A stretch of DNA of 56,876 nt from an uncultured Muribaculaceae bacterium (GTDB taxonomy: Bacteria; Bacteroidota; Bacteroidia; Bacteroidales; Muribaculaceae): contig CAJOFH010000026.1 in NCBI GenBank assembly GCA_905233845.1, positions 1-56,876 of the forward strand. Direction: 5' to 3'. Positions 9,331-18,073 of the stretch are shown one piece after another (position 1 is the stretch's first letter; the number at the start of each line of letters is the position of its first letter). Below the pieces are notes generated by a model, which saw only the letters and a program-made list of their open reading frames with translations, searched no databases and was not told the origin of the DNA. The position numbers and the translations under genes are program-made.

Positions 9331-11493
9331 TTATTTAATTAATATTTCATCAAGCCAATGATTGTCGAGTGTTAGCCCAACTTTATTGTCATATTGTTTT
9401 GCATCAGGAATGTAATAAATCCCTTCAGTAATTTCTTCAATAAATCCAGCTTTGTTCAGTTTATCAAAATCCCGCTTGTGTACCGAGACGGTATATTGAC
9501 CTAGTTTTCGCATCAATGGATAACTAATGCCGTCACTAATTAGTGTCTTAACAAGTTTGGGACTGTCTTCATAATTCACGATTATGCTTACTCCATTATC
9601 TTCAATCAATCTGAAATTTTGAGATGCCGTTTTAAAGCAAATGCTTGAAGGATCATATAGATAAGTCGCCATATTTTGCTTGTCAAAACTTTCGGTTCTT
9701 GAGAATAATTGATAGAAGAAATTGGTCATAGCCTTAGGAGCAAACCAATCTTCAACATTTTCCATGTTCTTAAAGGCGTTTGTGGCATCAGAAATTGTGC
9801 CAGGAGGATTTGGACCAAGAGAGAATATGGTGGTGTGACCAATGTCTAATTTTCCTTCTCGGTTACAACGGCCAGCTGCTTGCAGAACAGAATCCAAACC
9901 AGTTTCTTGCCTATATACTACTGGAAAATCAATGTCCACTCCTGCTTCAATAAGTTGCGTGGCAACGACAATAATCTTTTTGTTGTTAGTGTTTTGCAAA
10001 GCAAGTTTTATTTCGTCTATTGTTTTCTTAATATGAGCCGGGCACATCATTCTCGATAAGTGAAAAGTCAATCCATCATGAGAAAGATTATTGTAAATAG
10101 TTTGCGCATGTTTTCGAGTATTAACAATGCAAAGCACTCGATTCTCTTTCTCCAAATTGTGCGCAATCTCTTCATGGCTCGCCTTGTCGTAGTTAAAATG
10201 TAGTTCAACTCGTTTAAGCTTTTTGTGAAGTTCAAACTCTTCTGGAATAATTTCTTTTAAGTTCTGAATGCCTTTTAATTCTACCGTATTAGTCTTAAAA
10301 TCTCCTTTTAGAGCTGGCAAACTTGCTGTGGTCAACAAAACTGAAGTTGAGAATAATCGGTTATAGCTCTTTAGACTATCAATTATTGGTTGAAGGTATT
10401 GAAGTGGTAGCGTTTGAACTTCATCTAGAATCAAAATGCTATTGGCTATGTTGTGCAGCTTGCGACAGTCTTTAGGACGGTTAGAGAACATGGATTCAAA
10501 AAGTTGTACATTAGTAGTCACAACTATAGGATAATCCCAGTTCTCGGTCGCCAAACGCAATTGTTCCGACAGTTCTTTTTCTCTAATGCTATCAAAATCT
10601 ACGTTTGAATGATGCTCTAATACATTCTTGTCGCCAAAAATTGAGCGCAATATGGATGCTGTTTGGGTAATAATGCTGGTATATGGTATAGCTATAATCA
10701 CTCTTTCTTTATTGTGAACAATGGCATGATTTATTGCCCAAACAAGAGACGATAGAGTTTTTCCACCACCAGTTGGAACAGTTAAACTGTAAAATCCCGT
10801 GTCATGAGATGACATGTCAAGGCAACGCTGTTGTACTTGATTTCTAATTCTATTAACAGGTGTGTCCTTGGCATTCTTTTTTAGCTTATCAAGATAATCA
10901 TCAAGCATGGGTTTTAGTGATGCCAGTTTATCGGCTTTTCCTCGTTGAAGTGAGTTGCGCTTGTTCATGAACGCCTCGGTATCGAGGTAATCGGCATCAA
11001 CAAGACAAGAGAATAAAACTCTAATTAAGTTGTGGCAATCAGCAGCTTCTTTAATGTTACTCATTCCAAGAGGAATCTGGAAATTGATGTCAATGGGCAT
11101 ATCATCAACATCATTTGGAATCTCTCTATTAAGAACTTCTTCATATTCGTTATAGTCGTGTAATCCTGAATGATGCCCATAAATTTCAGGCCCAATTATG
11201 CTATCAAATTGGGGAAACTGTTTTCTTGACAAAAGCGCTCCTACATAAGCATGCTCAACACGAACATCTTTTAGAGTTGAATCGTAGCCAGAAGAACTTT
11301 TTATGTGATCTTGAAATGCTTTCTGTTCTTTTCCTTTATCATGTAATAATCCCAAAATCTTACCAATTTGCCCAAAACCAAACTTTGAGGCAAATCTTTC
11401 AGCAAGAGTAGCGACATTATTGCTATGCTCTTCGTTTGATTGAGGAATCCATTCTTGGTTTCCGTTAAGTTGTTTAATATGAGATATTATCAT
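9331..11493 (-). CDS. cas3: CRISPR-associated helicase-nuclease Cas3
   Basis: A 720-residue Cas3 with an N-terminal HD nuclease and a C-terminal SF2 helicase. HD residues are visible as His23, HD 51-52, His81 and HH 107-108. Helicase motifs are Walker A TVPTGGGKT (238-246), motif II DEVQ (357-360), motif III LLTTAS, motif V ATQLIEAGVDIDFP and motif VI QAAGRCNREG. Cascade recruits it to unwind and degrade target DNA. It is the first gene of the operon; a promoter lies about 80 bp upstream. The size and all key residues suggest an intact enzyme. Confidence 0.97.
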   Translation of the reverse strand: MIISHIKQLNGNQEWIPQSNEEHSNNVATLAERFASKFGFGQIGKILGLLHDKGKEQKAFQDHIKSSSGYDSTLKDVRVEHAYVGALLSRKQFPQFDSIIGPEIYGHHSGLHDYNEYEEVLNREIPNDVDDMPIDINFQIPLGMSNIKEAADCHNLIRVLFSCLVDADYLDTEAFMNKRNSLQRGKADKLASLKPMLDDYLDKLKKNAKDTPVNRIRNQVQQRCLDMSSHDTGFYSLTVPTGGGKTLSSLVWAINHAIVHNKERVIIAIPYTSIITQTASILRSIFGDKNVLEHHSNVDFDSIREKELSEQLRLATENWDYPIVVTTNVQLFESMFSNRPKDCRKLHNIANSILILDEVQTLPLQYLQPIIDSLKSYNRLFSTSVLLTTASLPALKGDFKTNTVELKGIQNLKEIIPEEFELHKKLKRVELHFNYDKASHEEIAHNLEKENRVLCIVNTRKHAQTIYNNLSHDGLTFHLSRMMCPAHIKKTIDEIKLALQNTNNKKIIVVATQLIEAGVDIDFPVVYRQETGLDSVLQAAGRCNREGKLDIGHTTIFSLGPNPPGTISDATNAFKNMENVEDWFAPKAMTNFFYQLFSRTESFDKQNMATYLYDPSSICFKTASQNFRLIEDNGVSIIVNYEDSPKLVKTLISDGISYPLMRKLGQYTVSVHKRDFDKLNKAGFIEEITEGIYYIPDAKQYDNKVGLTLDNHWLDEILIK

Positions 11494-11539
11494 GGTTAAA
11501 AAATTAATTTACAAATATAATGTGAAAAACACAATTGAT

Positions 11540-11563
11540 AAAAACTCTTGAAAAAGAGTTTTC
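11540..11563 (-). promoter_or_regulatory. Hairpin in the cas operon 5' leader
   Basis: On the minus strand AAAACTCTT, a short T/C loop and AAGAGTTTT form a 9-bp stem followed by a few T. It lies between the cas promoter and the cas3 start. The stem is A/T-rich and weak as a terminator, so any role in attenuation is a guess. Confidence 0.35.
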
Positions 11564-11574
11564 AACAATTTTTG

Positions 11575-11605
11575 CAAAGATAACAAATGGCTGTGCAAAA
11601 ATCAA
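11575..11605 (-). promoter_or_regulatory. Promoter of the cas operon
   Basis: On the minus strand TTG (11605-11603), a 20-nt spacer and TATCTTTG (11582-11575) fit the Bacteroidota consensus. It predicts a leader of about 75 nt before the cas3 ATG at 11493. Confidence 0.65.
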
Positions 11606-11624
11606 GCACATTAAATCTAAAAAA

Positions 11625-11740
11625 AGTTGTTTTGGTTGTTTTTACGTTGTGTATGTTGTTTGATAAAACTGAGTCAATATGGATTAGAGTCCATTATTAC
11701 AATGAAATCGTTTTTAATAGTACTTAATCGTTTGAAGAAA
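11625..11740 (-). repeat. Dispersed repeat, right copy (inverted) next to cas3
   Basis: On the minus strand this carries TTCAAACGATTAAGTACTATT and AAAAACGATTTC, then TCAAACAACATACACAACGT and ACAAC, ACAAC blocks at 11663-11625. Both modules match the copies at 2970-3158 and 18586-18675 but in opposite orientation, so the CRISPR-Cas locus sits between inverted copies. Confidence 0.65.
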
Positions 11741-11765
11741 AATGCGCAATTTGGCGCAAAATCTG

Positions 11766-11795
11766 TTGTGAATTGTTTTCAAATTTGTATCTTTG
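11766..11795 (+). promoter_or_regulatory. Promoter for the small secreted-protein gene
   Basis: TTG at 11766-11768, a 19-nt spacer and TATCTTTG at 11788-11795. It lies 33 nt before the ATG at 11829 and supports that start. Confidence 0.65.
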
Positions 11796-11828
11796 TGGGA
11801 GAAAAGTTTAATTTATAATTTTGATAAG

Positions 11829-12449
11829 ATGAAAAGAAGAACATTGGCGATTGTTTTTGCTTGGTGTGCGCTGGCATTGGTGGCGCAGAATAGCATTAAG
11901 GTGAATTACAAAGGTTCAAAGCCTACTATCAGTGACTTTGGCTGGTCTTACCTGTCGCAGGCTATTATCAGCGATGGAGACTGCATTGATGAGTCGACAA
12001 ATGCGATAAAGCAGGCTTGGATTAATCACCGTAAGGGTCTTCCATTGGACAAGGGCGATAAATTGACGATAGATGAGAAGAACGGCTATGCGGTGTATGA
12101 GTCGGTATATGAGAACTCAATGCTGAGGATTGAGATGTGCTACTGGAATGAGGCTGACGGCAAGCACAAGCTGTTTGCCTATAACATCAAGGGCTTCCAG
12201 GATGGTAAGTACAGCCCGGGCCAGTTTGATGGTCTTTACTTCTGGCGTTACTCCAATTCAAAGAAGAAGATGACGAGGTGCGACGCTCCTGGCTTTGAGT
12301 TGGTATTTTGCACAGAAGATGGAGACCAAATTTCATATGACCTGCCCCGCGTAGGCAAGAACATTGTTGTCAATGTGTGGAAGGACAGTGGTAAAGAGTC
12401 AAGGACTCTGAAGTGGAATGGTCGCCGCTTCAGTCCCCCCAGCCGTTGA
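11829..12449 (+). CDS. Small secreted protein of unknown function
   Basis: A 206-residue protein. The N-terminus MKRRTLAIVFAWCALALVAQ is a signal peptide with basic residues, a hydrophobic core and an AQ cleavage region, so the product should reach the periplasm or beyond. The mature part is rich in aromatic, lysine and glycine residues (for example GKYSPGQFDGLYFWRYSN) and I recognise no domain. It stands alone between its own promoter and a strong terminator, opposite the slyD gene. The start at 11829 is chosen over the upstream in-frame ATG at 11793 because that one lies inside the predicted promoter. Confidence 0.75.
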   Translation: MKRRTLAIVFAWCALALVAQNSIKVNYKGSKPTISDFGWSYLSQAIISDGDCIDESTNAIKQAWINHRKGLPLDKGDKLTIDEKNGYAVYESVYENSMLRIEMCYWNEADGKHKLFAYNIKGFQDGKYSPGQFDGLYFWRYSNSKKKMTRCDAPGFELVFCTEDGDQISYDLPRVGKNIVVNVWKDSGKESRTLKWNGRRFSPPSR

Positions 12450-12464
12450 CCCGATTGGGATAAA

Positions 12465-12507
12465 AACAGGACTGCATCTAATGGGAGCAGCCCTGTTGTT
12501 TTTTTAG
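12465..12507 (+). terminator. Terminator after the small secreted-protein gene
   Basis: AACAGGACTGC pairs with GCAGCCCTGTT with one mismatch and is followed by seven T. It also lies just behind the slyD stop on the other strand. Confidence 0.85.
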
Positions 12508-12520
12508 GTTCGATTCGGGA

Positions 12521-13108
12521 TTATGCGTTGCAGTTGTCGCAGTCGCAGTTGCCTTCGCAACCTTCCTTTTTGTCATCACCGCAGCCTCCGCAGTCGCCTC
12601 CGTTGCATCCGCCGCACTGGTGGCGTGGAGGGTTCTTCTCCTCTTCGGTGGCCTCTCGCACGTTAACGACCTTGCCAGTATACTTCACTGTCTCGCCAGC
12701 GAGCTGGTGGTTGAAGTCAAGGGTTACGGTGTTGTCGGCAATCTCCTTGACGATGCCCTCAATGCGCACTCCGTCGCTTGTCATCATGGGCACGAAGGCT
12801 CCTTCGAAGACGCGGTCGCTGTCGAACTCGCCCTCAATCTCGAATATTGACTTGTCAAGCACCTGAACGAGCTCTGGGTTGCGCTCTCCAAAGGCCTCGA
12901 TGGGCGAGAGAATGAAGTCGAACTCATCACCAGGCTTTAATCCCTCGAGGTGACTGGTGAAAGACTCGAGCATACCAAGCTCGTGGCCGAAGACGAAGCG
13001 GTCGGGCTTGTCCTCAGTGAACTCATAAATCATGGTGTCGCCGTCTTTTTCCACCAAGAAAATCTTATAGGCGATTTCCACAAATTTTCCTTTGCTGATT
13101 TTTTCCAT
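12521..13108 (-). CDS. slyD: SlyD-type FKBP peptidyl-prolyl cis-trans isomerase
   Basis: A 195-residue cytoplasmic isomerase and chaperone. The FKBP half-domains surround an insert-in-flap segment: FVFGHELGMLESFTSHLEGLKPGDEF and EAFGERNPELVQVL are typical of SlyD. The C-terminal tail from about 160 is rich in Cys, His and acidic residues (CGGCNGGDCGGC), as in metal-binding SlyD proteins that handle nickel. The start is the ATG at 13108; the longer open frame runs upstream through the promoter and is not real. It is monocistronic and divergent from the AraC gene. Confidence 0.92.
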   Translation of the reverse strand: MEKISKGKFVEIAYKIFLVEKDGDTMIYEFTEDKPDRFVFGHELGMLESFTSHLEGLKPGDEFDFILSPIEAFGERNPELVQVLDKSIFEIEGEFDSDRVFEGAFVPMMTSDGVRIEGIVKEIADNTVTLDFNHQLAGETVKYTGKVVNVREATEEEKNPPRHQCGGCNGGDCGGCGDDKKEGCEGNCDCDNCNA

Positions 13109-13136
13109 ATAGTTTGAATTATTTTTTTTTCCAGTA

Positions 13137-13167
13137 CAAAAGTAGTGCTTTCGTGTGCAATCTACAA
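13137..13167 (-). promoter_or_regulatory. Promoter of the slyD gene
   Basis: On the minus strand TTG (13167-13165), a 20-nt spacer and TACTTTTG (13144-13137). The distance to the ATG at 13108 is about 29 nt. Confidence 0.65.
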
Positions 13168-13252
13168 GAAAAAAAACCACAATTGTGTCCGAAAAAAGAA
13201 TATTTAACCAAAAGATGTGTTGCAAAGTGGCAAATATGTGTGTAACTTTGCA

Positions 13253-13260
13253 CTCGCAAA
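13253..13260 (+). promoter_or_regulatory. -7 element for the AraC-family gene
   Basis: TAACTTTG fits the Bacteroidota -7 element and lies 49 nt before the ATG at 13309. No TTG is found at a normal distance upstream. The repeated GCAAAGTGGCA at about 13222 and 13256 flanks it and could be an operator half-site. Confidence 0.4.
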
Positions 13261-13308
13261 GTGGCAGTAAGCCCAAGCGATGCTCATCCTAATTAAACTA
13301 TTGTTACA

Positions 13309-14208
13309 ATGAACGAGACCGGTATAAAACAGATTAATCTCAACGACGTGCCACAGTTGACAGAGTGCATGAAGTATTTTGACGGTGAAATAGGATTTGC
13401 CGACGATATACGCTCGGTGGAGACCCTTGTCAATGCTTTCAAGGTGAATTTTGTGGCAATGATTTTCTGCACCAGTGGCAATCTGTCGATGAATGTCAAC
13501 TCCCAGCGTTTTGACATTACTGCCAACGACGGCATGCTCATCGACATGCAGAGCGTGGTGAGCGACATCACTTACGACAGCGAGATGAGCTGCAAGATAA
13601 TCTGTATCTCGCTCGACGGTGGCATCACTTTCATGACCAAGAGCGTGTTTGAGGCTTTCCTGCGCATCAAGCAAAACCCTGTTGTACACTTCTCAAGTGA
13701 TGAGATGGAGCTGATGAGCCGATACTATGAACTTGCACGTTTCAAAATCACTCACCCTGATGTGGGCTCTAATGGGAAGGAACCTATGCACTCCATCCTC
13801 AGAGCTTATGTGCTTGATATGATAGCCAACCTCACCAGCCACTTTGGTGAGTATCGCAATGTGACGATGATGCGTCAGGGCGACAAGATTTTCCACAACT
13901 TCATCATGCTCCTTGCCAAGAGCAACGGCACCCAACGCAGCGTGAAAGACTATGCCGACGAACTGTGTGTCTCGCCAAAATACCTGACGAGCATCTGCCG
14001 CAAGCATGAGGGGAAGACTGCCAGTGAGCTAATTGCACTCAATACCATAGGGCACATAAAGCAGATGCTGCTCTACAGCTCGCTCACCATTAAGGAAATC
14101 GCTCTGCAGCTTGGCTTTGAGAACTTGTCGTTCTTTGGAAAATACGTGAAGAAACACTTGGGACACTCGCCCAACAACTACCGCAAGATTAACGGCTACG
14201 GGAAGTAG
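13309..14208 (+). CDS. AraC-family transcriptional regulator
   Basis: A 299-residue regulator. The C-terminal part holds two helix-turn-helix motifs, VKDYADELCVSPKYLTSICRK and SLTIKEIALQLGFENLSFFGKY, ending in the classic GHSPNNYRK. The N-terminal part (about 35-110) looks like a cupin-type sensor fold (GNLSMNVNSQRFDITANDGMLIDMQ). This architecture is common in Bacteroidales and usually senses a small molecule, but the ligand and targets are not apparent. It is divergent from slyD and nothing follows it on its strand. Confidence 0.9.
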   Translation: MNETGIKQINLNDVPQLTECMKYFDGEIGFADDIRSVETLVNAFKVNFVAMIFCTSGNLSMNVNSQRFDITANDGMLIDMQSVVSDITYDSEMSCKIICISLDGGITFMTKSVFEAFLRIKQNPVVHFSSDEMELMSRYYELARFKITHPDVGSNGKEPMHSILRAYVLDMIANLTSHFGEYRNVTMMRQGDKIFHNFIMLLAKSNGTQRSVKDYADELCVSPKYLTSICRKHEGKTASELIALNTIGHIKQMLLYSSLTIKEIALQLGFENLSFFGKYVKKHLGHSPNNYRKINGYGK

Positions 14209-14210
14209 GA

Positions 14211-14262
14211 GTGCTAAGTAGGAAGTAGGAAGGAAGAAGTAGGAAGGAAGAAGTAGGAAGTT
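14211..14262. repeat. Short tandem repeat, AGTAGGAAGGAAGA type
   Basis: Three to four imperfect copies of a GTAGGAAGGAAGA unit fill the gap between the convergent AraC and CNNM genes. No terminator hairpin is seen here. Confidence 0.7.
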
Positions 14263-14271
14263 GCTTCGTTG

Positions 14272-15561
14272 TTACTCGGTGGGTTTTTCGTTGACTGTGA
14301 GGGAGATGAGCTCGAGACGGGCGCTGTTCTTCTTTGCGATGCGGATGGTGAAGTTGTCGATGGTGTGCTCCTCGCCTTGGTTGGGAATCATCTCCAGGCG
14401 GTTCACGATATATCCCGCAATAGTTTGATAATCGTCGCTCTCGGGCAGATCAATGTCGAAGAGCTCGTTGATGCGCTCTATCTCCATGCGCCCAGAGAAT
14501 TCGTAGGTGTTCTCGCCGGTCTTGCGTGCCACCAGTTTGCGGCGGTCGTGCTCGTCCTCGATGTCGCCAAAGATTTCCTCCACGAGGTCCTCGAGAGTTA
14601 TCATTCCCGCAGTGCCGCCAAACTCGTCGACCACAATCGCCATGCTCTTCTTCTCCTTGAGCAGATTCTGCATCATCTTCTTGGCGAGCATAGTCTCGGG
14701 TGCGATAATCACAGGTTTGATTTGGTCTTTCCAGTTCACGTCGGCGGGTTTGAACATCTCGCTCACCTGAATGAATCCCAGCACGTTGTCGATGTCGTCG
14801 TGGTATACCACCAGCTTTGACAGTCCGGAGCGTGTGAACAGCTCGCTCAGTTGTTCGCGGCTGGTCTCGGCGATATCCACTCCCACAATTTCGTTGCGGG
14901 GAATCATGCAGTCGCGCAGACGCGTGTCGCTGAAGTCGAGGGCGTTCTCAAAGAGCTTCACTTCGCGCTCCACCTCACGGTTCTCGTCCTCGCTCTTGTC
15001 GATGTTCTCCTGAAGGTAGTCGTCGAGCTCGCCAACCGAGATGAGCCTGATTTCTTTCTTCTCGTTCTTGATGCCAAAGAGCTTCATCAGCGCCCCCGAC
15101 AGCCAGGTGGTGAACTGTGAGATAGGGTAGAGGATGAGATAAAGGAAGAGCAGAGGCACGGCAAAGATGCGGAGTGAGCGGTTGGGGTTGATGCGGAAAG
15201 CCGTTTTTGGGAAAAATTCACCCATCAGCAGCACAATAGCAGTGGAGATGATGGTCTGAACCAACAGAACCATCGCCTCGTTGCCACCAAGCCAGCTCTC
15301 AAGAGGATTCTTCAGTAGCCATGCTATACCAATACCATATACTACATGCACAATGTTTTGTCCCACAAGCATCGTTGAGATAAACGTCTCACGGTGAGCA
15401 TAGAAGATGTTTAGGATATGGCTCACTAAGCCACCCTTCTTGATGTCAATCTCAGCTTTTACTTTGTTTGACGATACAAACGCGATTTCCATTCCCGAGA
15501 AGAATCCCGCGAACACAAGCGCTGTAATGGTGAGAATGAGATAAGGAATGAACGAATCCAC
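14272..15561 (-). CDS. CNNM/CBS-domain hemolysin-family membrane protein (CorC/GldE-like)
   Basis: An integral membrane protein of about 429 residues. The N-terminal CNNM domain has three to four transmembrane helices with the FFSGMEIAFVSSNK motif. Two CBS domains follow (RDCMIPRNEIVGVDI, then VDEFGGTAGMITLEDLVEEIFGDI), and a CorC_HlyC domain closes the chain (GEEHTIDNFTIRIAKK). Relatives move magnesium or other cations; the Bacteroidota branch includes GldE, but no gliding genes are near. The frame is open to 15633, but that would overlap lptC by 38 bp, so I use GTG at 15561, which begins just before the first membrane helix. It follows lptC in the same operon. Confidence 0.88.
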   Translation of the reverse strand: MDSFIPYLILTITALVFAGFFSGMEIAFVSSNKVKAEIDIKKGGLVSHILNIFYAHRETFISTMLVGQNIVHVVYGIGIAWLLKNPLESWLGGNEAMVLLVQTIISTAIVLLMGEFFPKTAFRINPNRSLRIFAVPLLFLYLILYPISQFTTWLSGALMKLFGIKNEKKEIRLISVGELDDYLQENIDKSEDENREVEREVKLFENALDFSDTRLRDCMIPRNEIVGVDIAETSREQLSELFTRSGLSKLVVYHDDIDNVLGFIQVSEMFKPADVNWKDQIKPVIIAPETMLAKKMMQNLLKEKKSMAIVVDEFGGTAGMITLEDLVEEIFGDIEDEHDRRKLVARKTGENTYEFSGRMEIERINELFDIDLPESDDYQTIAGYIVNRLEMIPNQGEEHTIDNFTIRIAKKNSARLELISLTVNEKPTE

Positions 15562-15595
15562 TGTGTATTGTATAATTTGCTTTTTTGTTAAAAGA

Positions 15596-16264
15596 TTACA
15601 TCGATGGCATCTTGGTATCGCCCACAGGGACAATAGCTTGGACTTTGTTGACGCTATAGTTGGTCATACGGTCGTTCGACTCATAGCCATAGCCCTCCAG
15701 TATCTTGTCTTTCGACCTCATCCTGATGAACGAGTCGCTGTAGTACTTGTTACTCTTGCGGTCCCAGTACATCTGGTTGGTCTCTATCTTGCTGCCGTCG
15801 CTGTTGGTGATGATGACCATGCTGTTGAGGCTCCACAGCGTCTTCTCCTCGTCATAGTAGGCCGAGTCGCAGGTGATTTCGCCTCCGTTGTTGTCGTGAA
15901 TGGTAACATTCCCCACCAGGTTGAGCATGCGCAGGTTGCGGTCGTAGTGAGCTGAGTCGCATTTCATCGACATCTTCACTTTGAAGTTAGTGGTATCTTC
16001 AAGCTCCTCGGCGATAAGCCCATCAGGGAAAATCCAGTGTGGATTCTCTTGATTCTCAAATGCCTGCCAGGTCTTGGTGGTGATGCGGTAGCGGGTCTCG
16101 CCCGAGTCGCTAAGCAGAGTCTGAACATTATGCGACACCATGGTCGGCATTTTTGATGGGTCCATTCCCTTGCCGTCGGTGGTGCCTATATCGTCCTTAC
16201 ACCCGCTGGCTATAAGGATTATTATTAAAATAGCTATAATAAAATAGTATCGACTTTCCTTCAT
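15596..16264 (-). CDS. lptC: LPS export protein LptC
   Basis: A 222-residue lipoprotein-like LptC. The N-terminal hydrophobic segment ends in LIASGC, a lipobox with Cys22. The rest is the beta-jellyroll fold of LptC/LptA/OstA with repeated MKCDSAHYDRNLRMLNLVGNV-type strands. It bridges the inner-membrane LptBFG transporter to the periplasmic LPS path. It lies between an outer-membrane barrel gene (84 bp upstream) and the CNNM gene, an arrangement known in Bacteroides. Confidence 0.88.
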   Translation of the reverse strand: MKESRYYFIIAILIIILIASGCKDDIGTTDGKGMDPSKMPTMVSHNVQTLLSDSGETRYRITTKTWQAFENQENPHWIFPDGLIAEELEDTTNFKVKMSMKCDSAHYDRNLRMLNLVGNVTIHDNNGGEITCDSAYYDEEKTLWSLNSMVIITNSDGSKIETNQMYWDRKSNKYYSDSFIRMRSKDKILEGYGYESNDRMTNYSVNKVQAIVPVGDTKMPSM

Positions 16265-16348
16265 TGTTGCAAAAGAGCAACCTCCTTAATTATTTGTTCT
16301 GTACTTCGTTCTTGTAACTGTTTGTTACTTGTGTTATTTCGTTCTTGA

Positions 16349-17593
16349 TTACCTAATCTTGTTCTTCCAGAACCACATCTCGTTGAAGTTCACGCTCAAG
16401 GTGATATTGAGGTAGTCCTCGGTAATCAATTTGGTGGGAGCACTATAGCGATGCTTCCATTCAACGCCCAGGTTCACGAGAGTCTTGTTGGTACCCAAGG
16501 CAGGGAAAGAGAATCCAATACCCAGACCGTAGTCGCGAATGTCGTTGCCGTTTACTGTCGTGTAGTCGTTGTTGTAGAAGGCACCCAAGCGGTAGGTCAT
16601 GCGGTTAAGGTAGTTTCCGCGGGGATTGGGGATGTAGCTAACACCGGCAGCCACCTTCCAGCGGTCGTTCCACTTGGTATCGGGGACCTCAAAGTAGTTG
16701 ATGGGAGTGTATTTTGCCTTCGACCACTGTTGATAGGTGTAGTCAAGCTCCAGGTTCAAACGGTTGTCGTAGGTGTAGCTGATACCAGCTCCTAACGTGG
16801 TGGGGAGCTCATAGTTGCCTTTCATTGTCATGTAGCTCACAGTGTCGACCTTGGTGTCAAGATCGCTGTCATACATCGTGCCCCATGCGGTGCCATGCAT
16901 CGACTTTTTGGGAGAGTAGGTTGCACCAAGAACTATGCGGTGCTTGCGCGACAAGTTGAAGGTATACTGCAAACCCAATCGCATGTTCCAGTCACGAACC
17001 TCAAGGTTGCGAGTGAACTGGGTCGATGAGACTGAGGTGACAGCAGTGTTATTGGTTGTGGTACCAAACAGATAGGAGAAGTTTGCACCTATCGACAGTC
17101 CTTTAAATGGCCTATAACCCACACCAGCAAATAGCTCACTAAGGCCTCCGCTGCCCGAACGGGAGTCTGTGCCACTATCAATATTACCTCCAAAGGTGTA
17201 ACCTACACTTGAAAATGGCACGACGCCAATGGCACCACCCAAGTTCTTGGCAAGCCTGAACTCCATTGTGATGTAGTCAAGGCCGCCACCCAGGTTATAG
17301 CCTTTTTTGTCGCCTTCCTTCGACCAGCAGTTGGAGATATCCAATCCTAAGTCCCACAAGAATGTTAAGGAGTCGACTTGTGAATAACTGGCTGGGTTCA
17401 TGACGTTGATTTGACGTCCATTCTGCATGGCATAACCCACGCCTCCCATCGAACGCTGAATGCCAGTGGCATTGTCGTTGAGAAGTCCGAATCCTAACTT
17501 GGAATAGGGTGAAGTTGTTGATTGCGCCAACGATGGCAGTGACCATGCTGCCATGACCACTAATGCTGCTATAATGTGCTTGATGACTTTCAT
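16349..17593 (-). CDS. Outer-membrane beta-barrel protein of unknown function
   Basis: A 414-residue secreted protein with a signal peptide (MKVIKHIIAALVVMAAWSL, cleavage after LAQ). The body alternates hydrophobic and polar residues, as in transmembrane beta strands, with many YxLGL-type hairpins, and ends near aromatic residues. The start of the mature chain, TSPYSKLGFGLLND, and the GGVGYAMQNGRQINVMNPASYS motif resemble FadL/PorV-like barrels that are conserved next to lptC in Bacteroidales. Substrate is unknown. A TACCTTTG -7 element lies at 17622-17629 on the minus strand. Confidence 0.82.
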   Translation of the reverse strand: MKVIKHIIAALVVMAAWSLPSLAQSTTSPYSKLGFGLLNDNATGIQRSMGGVGYAMQNGRQINVMNPASYSQVDSLTFLWDLGLDISNCWSKEGDKKGYNLGGGLDYITMEFRLAKNLGGAIGVVPFSSVGYTFGGNIDSGTDSRSGSGGLSELFAGVGYRPFKGLSIGANFSYLFGTTTNNTAVTSVSSTQFTRNLEVRDWNMRLGLQYTFNLSRKHRIVLGATYSPKKSMHGTAWGTMYDSDLDTKVDTVSYMTMKGNYELPTTLGAGISYTYDNRLNLELDYTYQQWSKAKYTPINYFEVPDTKWNDRWKVAAGVSYIPNPRGNYLNRMTYRLGAFYNNDYTTVNGNDIRDYGLGIGFSFPALGTNKTLVNLGVEWKHRYSAPTKLITEDYLNITLSVNFNEMWFWKNKIR

Positions 17594-17692
17594 CTCGGTT
17601 TATTAAAATTACTACAAGGTGCAAAGGTACTAAATAGTATTTAAATAAAGCGGTTTTCTACATTTTTTAGCATTTATCACAAGTCGTTAAAC

Positions 17693-18064
17693 TCATGATT
17701 TCTCTTTGCCAGTGAGGTGCGAAATCATCATTGTGGCATAAATCTGCATCACTGCGCCTGCCAACAAGAAGGCTACCCAGCTTTTTTGCATCGACGCGTC
17801 GTGGACAAACAGGCATGCCGCCGAAACACAGTAGAGCACCGCAGCCCACACGTTCATGCGTGTCAAGCGGCGCACGCGCAGCGAGTTGTCGGCACTGGGA
17901 GTGAGCACTTGCGACACAAGTGTGAGAGCGGCACCAGTAGCATAGGCATAGCGCAGCCAGGGCCAGTTGACGCCAACGATGGGTAAAAATGCCGCGCCCA
18001 AGAGCACCAGCATGCCCAAGCATAACAGCAAGTTCACTATTTTGGGGTTAACTTTTTGTTTCAT
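17693..18064 (-). CDS. Small four-helix membrane protein, function unknown
   Basis: A 123-residue protein with four predicted membrane helices (about 10-28, 36-52, 72-88 and 95-112) linked by short basic loops such as RVRRLTRMN. I recognise no domain. It starts 9 bp after the DivIC/FtsB-like gene and is probably translated from the same message, which hints at, but does not show, an envelope role. Confidence 0.75.
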   Translation of the reverse strand: MKQKVNPKIVNLLLCLGMLVLLGAAFLPIVGVNWPWLRYAYATGAALTLVSQVLTPSADNSLRVRRLTRMNVWAAVLYCVSAACLFVHDASMQKSWVAFLLAGAVMQIYATMMISHLTGKEKS

Positions 18065-18073
18065 AGATTTGGG

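Noticed and set aside
10413-10430. Cas3 motif II DEVQ instead of the commoner DEVH/DEAH as a sign of inactivation
   Set aside because: DEVQ still has the catalytic DE pair, and all other helicase and HD residues are present.
14211-14262. Purine-rich tandem repeat as a regulatory or phase-variation tract
   Set aside because: It lies between two convergent gene ends, outside any reading frame or promoter, so a switch role is unlikely; kept only as a repeat.
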